Below, in pieces: positions 1 to 4,949 of a stretch of 5,936 nucleotides of DNA. The position numbers and the translations under genes were made by a program. The notes under the pieces are model-generated. The model saw only the letters and a list, made by a program, of their open reading frames with translations, had not been told where the DNA came from and searched no databases. The stretch covers positions 1 to 5,936 of the forward strand of contig NZLV01000062.1 in the NCBI GenBank assembly GCA_002694345.1, written 5' to 3'. Every line of letters begins with the position of its first letter. Positions within the stretch are counted from its first letter, which is position 1. Source of the DNA: Maricaulis sp. Its GTDB lineage: Bacteria > Pseudomonadota > Alphaproteobacteria > Caulobacterales > Maricaulaceae.

Positions 1-1
1 G

Positions 2-73
2 ACCATGCTCCTGCCCATTGCCGCTGTGGTGCACAGCATAGCCTCCGCGGTCCAGCAGGTGCGGATGCGATGA
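2..73 (+). CDS. C-terminal end of a probable membrane protein (5' end outside window)
   Basis: An open frame enters from the left edge and ends at a TGA (71-73). The 23 visible residues begin TMLLPIAAVVHSIASAV and finish with the basic tail QQVRMR. A hydrophobic stretch followed by arginines looks like a last transmembrane helix with a cytoplasmic end. The stop overlaps the ATG of the next gene as ATGA, which supports both this frame and a shared transcript. Pairs of a small membrane protein and a short Xre-type regulator are common in bacteria, so this is plausibly the regulator's partner. The rest of the protein is missing and no family can be named. The alternative is that this stretch is non-coding upstream sequence of the regulator. 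Confidence 0.55.
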   Translation, partial: TMLLPIAAVVHSIASAVQQVRMR

Positions 74-267
74 AGAACCGGCTCAAGGAGCTTCGCGGCG
101 AGAAGGGCTGGAGCCAGAAGGTGCTGGCCGATCACCTCGACGTGTCCCGCCAGACCATCAATGCGCTGGAGACGGGCAAGTATGACCCCTCCCTCCCGCT
201 CGCCTTCAAGATCGCCCGCCTGTTCGGACAGCCGATCGAGACGATCTTTGATGATGGGGAAGGTTAG
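70..267 (+). CDS. Small Xre-family helix-turn-helix transcriptional regulator
   Basis: The 65-residue protein is almost entirely one Cro/CI-type (HTH_3) DNA-binding domain, about residues 5-58. The core WSQKVLADHLDVSRQTINALE includes the recognition helix VSRQTINALE, followed by the family's usual ETGKYDPSLPLAFKIARLF. There is no sensor or oligomerisation domain, like the short YozG-type regulators, which are usually encoded beside small membrane proteins. The ATG start fits an AGGTG ribosome site at 57-61, eight bases upstream, and the ATGA overlap with the preceding frame. An in-frame extension to the left edge stays open but would add no domain sequence. The TAG stop shares bases 265-266 with the TAA stop of the convergent permease gene. 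The regulated genes cannot be seen; the upstream neighbour is the likeliest target. Confidence 0.9.
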   Translation: MKNRLKELRGEKGWSQKVLADHLDVSRQTINALETGKYDPSLPLAFKIARLFGQPIETIFDDGEG

Positions 268-1370
268 TCCAGCGTCCGCCGGTATCTCAGCATGGCGAGT
301 GTCGCGATCACGGCGAAGATGACGGCCAGGGGCCAGATGTCGTGGATCACGTCCTGGAAGCCTGCCCCCTTGAGCATGATCGAGCGCACCGCGTGGATGA
401 AATGCGTGGTGGGCAGGGCCTGGCCCAGTGTCTGGGCCCAGGCGGGCATGCCGGCAAAGGGGAACATGAAGCCGGACAGGAGAATGGAGGGCAGGAAGAT
501 GAAGAAGGTCATCTGCATGGCCTGCATCTGGCTGCGCGCCACGGTCGAGAACAAAAAGCCCAGCGAGAGATTGACCAGGATGAAGAGCGAGACCGCTGCC
601 AGGAAGGCCAGGGGTGAGCCCAGGAAGGGTACGCCGAACAGAAGGCGCGCGCCGGTCAAAAGGATCGCCACCTGGATGGAGCCGACAAAGACGTAAGGCG
701 TGATCTTGCCGATCATCACCTCATGCGGCCGTGTCGGCGTCGCCAGCAGGGTTTCCAGCGTGCCTCGCTCGGCCTCTCGCGTGAGCGCCATGGAGGTCAT
801 CATCGCCATCGTCATGGTCAGGATCACACCCAGCAGGCCCGGCACGATATTGAGCGCCGTGCGTCCGGCCGGGTTGAAGCGGCGATGGATCACCGTCTCC
901 ACCGGCGGGTGCATCTCGCCCAGCATGGGGGCGAGCGCTTCCTGCACCAGGGTCGGGAAGGCGCCGGCACCGGCTCCGGCCGCAACCGGGTCGGAGGCAT
1001 CCGCATCCAGCAGGATTTGTGGCCGGTCACCGCGCAACAGGTCGCGTTCGAAATTGGGCGGAATGGTCACCACGAAGAGGACATCGCCGCTTTGCAGGGC
1101 GCTTTCGGTCTCCTCAGCCGACGTGGTCAGGCCGATGAGGTCGAAATATTCCGAGGTCTCCATCGCCTGGGTGATGGCGCGGCTGGCCGGGCCATTATCC
1201 CCCATCTCCACCAGGGTCGGCAGATGGCGCGGATCGGTATTGATGGCATAGCCGAACAGGAGGAGCTGCATGACCGGAATGCCGACCATCATGCCGAAGG
1301 TCAGCCGGTCGCGGAGCATCTGGATGAATTCCTTGCCCATGATGGCGAGGATCCGGGAGAAGCTGGTCAC
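264..1370 (-). CDS. ABC-2 type exporter permease, YbhS/YbhR-like
   Basis: This 368-residue inner-membrane protein forms the channel of an ABC exporter. It has the ABC-2 layout of this family: a first membrane helix (about 24-43), a large periplasmic domain (about 45-170), then five helices near 171-196, 220-246, 252-278, 285-305 and 346-362. The motif TREAERGTLETLLATP (197-212) is the typical stretch that contacts the ATPase. RRFNPAGRTALNIVPG and the LSGFMFPFAGMP segment also resemble E. coli YbhS, as does the C-terminal end RRTLD. The start is GTG, overlapping the ATPase stop as GTGA; a GGAGG (1381-1385) ten bases upstream supports it. The next in-frame ATG is codon 11. It is the last gene of the operon and the only permease, so a homodimer is inferred. 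The substrate is unknown; the E. coli relatives are linked to drug or cation efflux. Confidence 0.93.
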   Translation of the reverse strand: MTSFSRILAIMGKEFIQMLRDRLTFGMMVGIPVMQLLLFGYAINTDPRHLPTLVEMGDNGPASRAITQAMETSEYFDLIGLTTSAEETESALQSGDVLFVVTIPPNFERDLLRGDRPQILLDADASDPVAAGAGAGAFPTLVQEALAPMLGEMHPPVETVIHRRFNPAGRTALNIVPGLLGVILTMTMAMMTSMALTREAERGTLETLLATPTRPHEVMIGKITPYVFVGSIQVAILLTGARLLFGVPFLGSPLAFLAAVSLFILVNLSLGFLFSTVARSQMQAMQMTFFIFLPSILLSGFMFPFAGMPAWAQTLGQALPTTHFIHAVRSIMLKGAGFQDVIHDIWPLAVIFAVIATLAMLRYRRTLD

Positions 1371-2293
1371 TGGAAATTGTCCTCCGACCCGGTCATCAGC
1401 CAGATGAAGGCCTCTTCCAGCCCGGTCTTGGCTTTCTCCACGATCAGGCCGTCTTGTCCGCGATAGGGTGCAATCGCGCGCTCCAGCCGGTCGGCATCGC
1501 GTCCGGAGACATGCAGGGCCGAGCCGAAACGGGCGATCTGGTCGACCCCGTCGGCGCCGTGCAGGGCGTCATAGATGGGCTGCAGCCCCTTGCCCTCGAT
1601 CCGCCAGGTGATCAGGCCGACCCGTTCGGGAATATCGGCCGAAGGCGCATCGATCAGCTTCCTGCCATAGGCGATGAAGGCGATGTTGTCGCACTGGACC
1701 GCCTCATCCATGTAGTGGGTGGAGACCAGCACGGTGACGCCCTTGCGCGCCAGAACCCGGATCCGGTCCCAGAAATCGCGGCGGGCCTTGGGGTCGACGC
1801 CGGCGGTGGGTTCGTCCAGCAGGAGAAGACCCGGATCGTGCATGGAGGCGGCCGCTAGGGCGAGGCGCTGTTTCCAGCCGCCCGAGAGCGTGTCCGCCAG
1901 CTGGTTGGCGCGCGGGGCGAGGGCGTATTCCTCCAGCGCGGCATTCACCACGGACTTTGTGTTCTTCAGCGCATGCAGGCGCGCCATGAAGGTGAGGTTC
2001 TCGCGGACGGTCAGATCGCCATAGAGGGAGAATTTCTGCGTCATGTAGCCGACGCGGGATTTGATCTCGCGGCTCTCATGGACAATGTCATGACCCAGCG
2101 CCGTGCCGCCGCCCGCATCGGGCTTCAAAAGGCCGCACATCATCCGGATCGTGGTCGTCTTGCCGGACCCGTTGGGTCCCAGAAAGCCATAGATCTTCCC
2201 GCGCGGGACCTGCATGGAGAAGTCGTCGACGACGGTCTTGTCGCCGAAGCGTTTGGTCAGGCCCTGCACATCGATGGCGAGCGCTTCGCTCAT
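1367..2293 (-). CDS. ABC exporter ATP-binding protein, YbhF-like single domain
   Basis: This 308-residue cytoplasmic ATPase powers the exporter. All ABC motifs are intact: Walker A GPNGSGKTT (39-47), Q-loop Gln86 in YMTQKFSLY, signature LSGGWKQR (136-143), Walker B LLLLDEP (156-162), D-loop GVDPKAR and H-loop His193 in STHYMDEA. The YMTQKFSLYGDLTVREN segment is typical of ATPases serving ABC-2 drug-type exporters. About 90 residues follow the nucleotide-binding domain and end LEEAFIWLMTG, a usual tail of this class. E. coli YbhF carries two such domains in one chain of nearly 580 residues; this protein has one and must dimerise. The ATG overlaps the adaptor's TGA as ATGA. No good Shine-Dalgarno motif precedes it, so translation probably depends on coupling. 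Confidence 0.95.
   Translation of the reverse strand: MSEALAIDVQGLTKRFGDKTVVDDFSMQVPRGKIYGFLGPNGSGKTTTIRMMCGLLKPDAGGGTALGHDIVHESREIKSRVGYMTQKFSLYGDLTVRENLTFMARLHALKNTKSVVNAALEEYALAPRANQLADTLSGGWKQRLALAAASMHDPGLLLLDEPTAGVDPKARRDFWDRIRVLARKGVTVLVSTHYMDEAVQCDNIAFIAYGRKLIDAPSADIPERVGLITWRIEGKGLQPIYDALHGADGVDQIARFGSALHVSGRDADRLERAIAPYRGQDGLIVEKAKTGLEEAFIWLMTGSEDNFQ
1381..1385 (-). promoter_or_regulatory. Ribosome binding site supporting the GTG start of the permease
   Basis: The minus strand reads GGAGG within the closing codons of the ATPase gene, ten bases before the GTG at 1370-1368. The spacing is slightly long, but together with the GTGA overlap it favours this GTG over the ATG ten codons further in. 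Confidence 0.7.
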
Positions 2294-3240
2294 GGCCGAG
2301 GCTCGAACCGCAGCGGGGTTCCCGGCGGTGGGGGTGTGCCGTCGAACCGGGCTTCGGCGCGCCAGACCAGGCGCTCACGCTCATTGTCGGAATAGATGAC
2401 TGGCGGCGTGAACTCGGCGTCGTCGGCGATGCTGGAAATATCGGCTGTCAGTCCGGCTGCGCAGCCATCACAGCTGACCGAGAGGCGCGTTCCGACCGGC
2501 AGGCCGGCCAGCCCGGTCTCAGGAATGAAGAGAACCGCATGAACCGCGCCTTCGGGCAGGACGTCATAGACAGGCTGAGCCGGCCCGGCCATTTCCCCGG
2601 CAAAGCGGATCTGCCGGTGGATGCGGCCATCAGTGGGCGCATGGACATAGCGCCGGGCCTGCACATCGGCGAGGCGGTCCAGTTCGGCATCGGCGGCCCG
2701 GATATCGGCCTGCAGCGCCCGCAGGGCGTTCTCGCGGGCGGGCAATTGCACCAGGCTGAGCCGTTGGCGCATTTCCGCGACTCGGGCACGGGCGGCCTGG
2801 TCGGCGGTCTCGGCCTGGTCCAGGCGGGCCTGGCTGACATGGCCCTGGGTAAAGAGGTCTTGTGTGCGTTCCAGAGCCTCGGCGGCGTCGCGGGCGGCGG
2901 CCTGCGCCTGGACCAGCTGGTCCCTTGCCGCTGCAATCTCCGGCGCACGGGCGCCGGCGGCCGCATCATCGAACCTTGCCGTGGCGGCTTCCAGCCTCGC
3001 CTCGGCGGCCCGAACAGCGGCCTCTTCCTGCCGGTCGTCGAGACGGAAGAGAAGCGCGCCTTCCGCGATGCTGTCCCCCTCGACGGCCAAGGTCTCCAGG
3101 ATCCGGCCCGCCGTGTCCGGCGCGATCGTGATGAAGTCACCTTCGGCATAGCCGTGCAGGTTGCCGGCCCCTTCATCCTGGCAAGCGGTCAGGGTCAGTC
3201 CGGCGGCGATGGCCAGGGATGTCAGAAAAGCGGAACGCAT
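2290..3240 (-). CDS. HlyD/YbhG-like membrane fusion protein, predicted lipoprotein
   Basis: This is the periplasmic adaptor that should link the ABC pump to an outer-membrane channel. With the start at 3238-3240 it has 316 residues. The N-terminus is a lipoprotein signal with lipobox LTAC and lipidated Cys20. The first half of a biotinyl-lipoyl fold follows (about 30-69, AGRILETLAVEGDSIAEG), then a long alanine-rich alpha-helical hairpin (about 70-195), the second half (YVHAPTDGRIHRQI, 198-211) and a beta-barrel. DAEFTPPVIYSDNERERLVW (274-293) resembles the matching stretch of E. coli YbhG. A start 16 codons upstream is open but would put an arginine/proline-rich stretch before the signal peptide. 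The chosen ATG overlaps the TetR stop as TGATG and follows GAGGAGG by seven bases. Cys257 and Cys260 form a CDGC pair. No TolC-like gene is in the window. Confidence 0.92.
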   Translation of the reverse strand: MRSAFLTSLAIAAGLTLTACQDEGAGNLHGYAEGDFITIAPDTAGRILETLAVEGDSIAEGALLFRLDDRQEEAAVRAAEARLEAATARFDDAAAGARAPEIAAARDQLVQAQAAARDAAEALERTQDLFTQGHVSQARLDQAETADQAARARVAEMRQRLSLVQLPARENALRALQADIRAADAELDRLADVQARRYVHAPTDGRIHRQIRFAGEMAGPAQPVYDVLPEGAVHAVLFIPETGLAGLPVGTRLSVSCDGCAAGLTADISSIADDAEFTPPVIYSDNERERLVWRAEARFDGTPPPPGTPLRFEPRP

Positions 3241-3875
3241 CAGGCGGCCTCCTCGCGCGGGACCAGGCCGAACAGGATGAGGTCGCACACGGCGTCCGCC
3301 ATGTTGTCCGGCGAATTGATCTGTTTGGGTTGCAGATCGAAGATTGTCGTCAGCACCATATGCGCCACGCAGGGCCCGCCCATGAGGCGCATCAGCGCAT
3401 CGGTATCCACATCGCGGAAACGGCCGGCCGCCACGCCGGCCTCCAGCAAGGCGCCCAGCGCGCGGCGGGCAATGTCCAGAACCTGGCTGCGATAATGGGC
3501 GGCAATCTCGGGTGATCGTCCGGCCTCGGTGAGGACCAGGCGCGGCGCAGCGGAAATGTCCGGATCGGCCATCGCGGTCATCAACATTTTCAAAAGGCTG
3601 CGCAGGGCGGCTTCCGGATCACCTGGCGCGCCGATGGCGACCAATTGCTCGGCCGCGCGGGCCAGCTTGCCGGCGGATTGCTCCACCAGCGCATTCAGCA
3701 TGGCGTCCTTGGAGGGGAAGTAGAGATAGACAGCCCCCTTGGAGAGGCCGGCCCGTCTGGCGATGTCCTCGACCCGGGCGCTGGCGAAGCCCTGTTCGGT
3801 GAACACGGCGAGGGCGGCATCCAGGATCTCATCGGGGCGGGCTTCGGGGCGGCGCTGGCGGCGTGGCTGGGGCAT
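3240..3875 (-). CDS. TetR/AcrR-family repressor of the exporter operon (CecR-like)
   Basis: This 211-residue protein has a clear TetR DNA-binding domain: helix 1 at about 14-29 (PDEILDAALAVFTEQG), helix 2 at VEDIARRAG, and the recognition helix in LSKGAVYLYFPSKDAM (44-59). The C-terminal part (about 70-205) is helical, as expected for a ligand-binding and dimerisation domain. It is first in the operon, directly ahead of the adaptor, ATPase and permease. E. coli CecR regulates the YbhGFSR exporter in a similar set. A perfect palindrome just upstream, inside the likely promoter, is the probable operator, so autorepression relieved by a transported compound is inferred. No Shine-Dalgarno motif precedes the ATG, consistent with a leaderless message. 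The stop shares one base with the adaptor's ATG, and the last codons carry the adaptor's ribosome site. Confidence 0.93.
   Translation of the reverse strand: MPQPRRQRRPEARPDEILDAALAVFTEQGFASARVEDIARRAGLSKGAVYLYFPSKDAMLNALVEQSAGKLARAAEQLVAIGAPGDPEAALRSLLKMLMTAMADPDISAAPRLVLTEAGRSPEIAAHYRSQVLDIARRALGALLEAGVAAGRFRDVDTDALMRLMGGPCVAHMVLTTIFDLQPKQINSPDNMADAVCDLILFGLVPREEAA
3248..3254 (-). promoter_or_regulatory. Ribosome binding site deciding the adaptor start
   Basis: The minus strand reads GAGGAGG, seven bases before the ATG at 3240-3238. It lies in the last codons of the TetR gene (GAG GAG GCC GCC TGA). It supports the lipoprotein start over the longer open frame, whose first ATG is 48 bases upstream. 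Confidence 0.85.
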
Positions 3876-3881
3876 GAGTGT

Positions 3882-3910
3882 TTTATAACTGACCGGTCAG
3901 TCATTAACAA
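3882..3910 (-). promoter_or_regulatory. Predicted promoter of the exporter operon (leaderless)
   Basis: On the minus strand TTGTTA (3910-3905, four of six matches to the -35 consensus) is followed by exactly 17 bases and then TATAAA (3887-3882, five of six matches to the -10). The TetR ATG begins seven bases after the -10, where transcription normally starts, so the mRNA would have no leader. The lack of a Shine-Dalgarno motif agrees. The 14-bp operator palindrome lies wholly within the spacer. The assignment rests on consensus matching only. Confidence 0.68.
3888..3901. promoter_or_regulatory. Palindromic TetR operator ACTGACCGGTCAGT
   Basis: This is a perfect 14-bp inverted repeat with no central spacer. 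Imperfect symmetry continues outward: 3885-3886 pair with 3903-3904, and 3882-3883 with 3906-3907. Its position, 12 bases upstream of the TetR start and between the -35 and -10, is typical for an autorepressor, and TGACCGGTCA-like cores are usual for TetR-family operators. Bound dimer would block RNA polymerase. It also sits 71 bases upstream of the divergent ABA4-like gene, which it might influence. Binding by this TetR is inferred. Confidence 0.8.
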
Positions 3911-3961
3911 GCGTCAGAAAGTTCTGGGTCGCTCCGGCCGAAACGGCGTAGGCAGGTGACA

Positions 3962-3966
3962 GGGAG
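3962..3966 (+). promoter_or_regulatory. Ribosome binding site of the ABA4-like gene
   Basis: GGGAG is followed by six bases and the ATG at 3973. The stretch between the TetR operator and this site (3911-3961) has no plus-strand promoter that I can defend. TTAACA (3904-3909) resembles a -35, but nothing at the right distance resembles a -10. Confidence 0.7.
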
Positions 3967-3972
3967 AGGGCC

Positions 3973-4425
3973 ATGTTCGAGAGCTATTACACCGCGCTGC
4001 ACATTCTGATCGCTCCGGCCTGGCTGTTGCTGGCCTTCGCACCCGGTTGGACCTGGACCCGCCGGGTGGTGCACACGGCGCTGTTCCCGCTCATCCTGGC
4101 AGCGATCTATCTGAGTTTTCTCAGTGCCGGCGTCCTGTTCGGACAGGCGCATGAGGAGGCGGGCATGTCTTCGCTGGCGGCGGTGATGGCGCTGTTCTCC
4201 CATCCCGTCGGCGTGCTGACCGGGTGGACCCACTTCCTGGTCTTCGATCTGTTTGTCGGGGCCTGGATCGCCCGCGACGCGCTGCGCGTCGGCCTGTCGA
4301 AATGGATCGTCCTGCCATCCCTGATCTTCACCCTCATGTTCGGACCGCTGGGGCTGGCCCTTTACCTGATCACCCGAAAGCTCAGCGGAAAGGGCGGCTG
4401 GTCCCTGGACGAGCAGACCGGCTAG
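3973..4425 (+). CDS. ABA4-like (DUF4281) integral membrane protein
   Basis: The 150-residue protein has four predicted membrane helices, near 8-24, 31-53, 79-100 and 110-133. The third carries GWTHFLVFDLFVGAWIARDA (84-103) and the fourth ends in LMFGPLGLALYL. GW-H-L-FDLFVG-WI and the FGPLG run are the signature I associate with the ABA4-like family. The plant member ABA4 is needed to make neoxanthin, a carotenoid; the function of the bacterial members is not established. Here no carotenoid gene is nearby, so a pigment role is only a possibility. Length is normal for bacterial members. The gene is divergent from the exporter operon across 97 bases and ends at TAG, whose first two bases are shared with the stop of the convergent downstream gene. 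Confidence 0.85.
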   Translation: MFESYYTALHILIAPAWLLLAFAPGWTWTRRVVHTALFPLILAAIYLSFLSAGVLFGQAHEEAGMSSLAAVMALFSHPVGVLTGWTHFLVFDLFVGAWIARDALRVGLSKWIVLPSLIFTLMFGPLGLALYLITRKLSGKGGWSLDEQTG

Positions 4426-4904
4426 CGCCTTTTGGGCAGTTTGCCGTCGCGGCGCGGGCTTTCGCCCTTTTTCAGCTTCCAGCGTTTCAGCAAGCCATCG
4501 ACCGGGTGGACATAAAGTTCTCCCGGGCGCGGCGGCCAGTTCTCCCAATGGCCGCGCCGCCAGATCCATTCGCCATCCCGACCGATCGCCGGGGTGCAGA
4601 CGAAATCATCCAGATGATCGCGCACGTGCTGTTTCACCGTGTGATCGGGGGAGAGGTTGGCGCTGATCTCCGAATAGACCTTGTCCCACGGGCGCCCGAC
4701 CTGCTGGCCGAGGAAGCGTTTCAGTGGGGCGAGGTTTTCGTTGAGATGCTTGGTGCCGGTGCCGTTTTCCATGCGCTGGCGCTTCAGGCCCTGCTTCTTG
4801 GCCAGATTGTCGCCCGCCTGGTTGAGCTTGCCGCGGGAGAGCTTGCGCGTGCGCCAGCCCCGGCGGGGGCGTTCCACGATCACCTTGAACATGTCTTCAC
4901 GCAT
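4422..4904 (-). CDS. Uncharacterised basic protein encoded downstream of rtcB
   Basis: I recognise no named domain in this 160-residue protein. It is strongly basic and has no signal peptide or membrane segment, so it should be cytoplasmic. Three parts are visible: a basic N-terminal arm (FKVIVERPRRGWRTRK), a central stretch (about 52-102) with KHLNENLAPLKRFLGQQVGR, WDKVYSEISANL and VKQHVRDHLDDFV, and a tail with many tryptophans (WIWRRGHWENWPP), then LYVHPVDGLLKRWKLKKG and a lysine/arginine end. From memory, similar unnamed proteins accompany rtcB in other bacteria, which I cannot verify here. Being basic and cotranscribed with an RNA ligase, it may bind RNA or ribosomes; this is inference. 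GGGAGGA (4915-4909) supports the start; Met5 is an alternative closer to where I recall relatives beginning. Its stop overlaps that of the ABA4-like gene. Confidence 0.82.
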   Translation of the reverse strand: MREDMFKVIVERPRRGWRTRKLSRGKLNQAGDNLAKKQGLKRQRMENGTGTKHLNENLAPLKRFLGQQVGRPWDKVYSEISANLSPDHTVKQHVRDHLDDFVCTPAIGRDGEWIWRRGHWENWPPRPGELYVHPVDGLLKRWKLKKGESPRRDGKLPKRR

Positions 4905-4908
4905 GTCG

Positions 4909-4915
4909 TCCTCCC
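4909..4915 (-). promoter_or_regulatory. Ribosome binding site of the rtcB-downstream gene
   Basis: The minus strand reads GGGAGGA, four bases before the ATG at 4904-4902. It favours Met1 over Met5. It follows CCCGCG, and the stretch CUUUCC-CGCG-GGAGG could form a weak five-pair stem that covers the site. Such a stem, being short and with two G-U pairs, may or may not form. Confidence 0.75.
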
Positions 4916-4925
4916 GCGGGAAAGC

Positions 4926-4949
4926 GGGCAGGGCCTTTCGGCCCTACCC
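4926..4949 (-). other. Intercistronic RNA hairpin with GAAA loop over the rtcB stop codon
   Basis: In the minus-strand transcript GGGUAGGGCC (4949-4940) pairs with GGCCCUGCCC (4935-4926) over ten base pairs, one a U-G wobble, closed by a GAAA tetraloop. On the plus strand the wobble becomes a C-A mismatch and the loop TTTC, so the structure suits the minus-strand RNA. The rtcB stop UAG (4946-4944) is in the 5' arm. No run of U follows (GCUUUCCCGC), so it is not a typical intrinsic terminator. A role in mRNA stability, processing or partial termination is inferred. Confidence 0.75.

Noticed and set aside
422..438. Seven-pair inverted repeat GGCCCAG-TGT-CTGGGCC as a possible terminator for the Xre gene
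   Set aside because: It is inside the permease coding sequence, has no following T run, and is over 150 bases past the stop. It is likely a coding coincidence in GC-rich DNA.
2290..3288. Longer adaptor reading frame starting 16 codons upstream
   Set aside because: The extension is rich in Arg and Pro, overlaps the TetR gene by 49 bases and would bury the lipoprotein signal. The GAGGAGG site and TGATG overlap fit the shorter start.
2539..3495. 318-codon open frame on the plus strand opposite the adaptor and TetR genes
   Set aside because: It lies opposite two well-supported genes, crosses their junction, and its translation shows no domain. Long antisense frames are expected in GC-rich coding DNA.
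3904..3950. Plus-strand promoter for the ABA4-like gene using TTAACA as -35
   Set aside because: No acceptable -10 lies 16-18 bases downstream; the sequence there is GC-rich.
3904..4569. 221-codon minus-strand open frame opposite the ABA4-like gene
   Set aside because: The glutamine- and arginine-rich product resembles a frame shadow, and the opposite strand has a clear four-helix membrane protein with a ribosome site.
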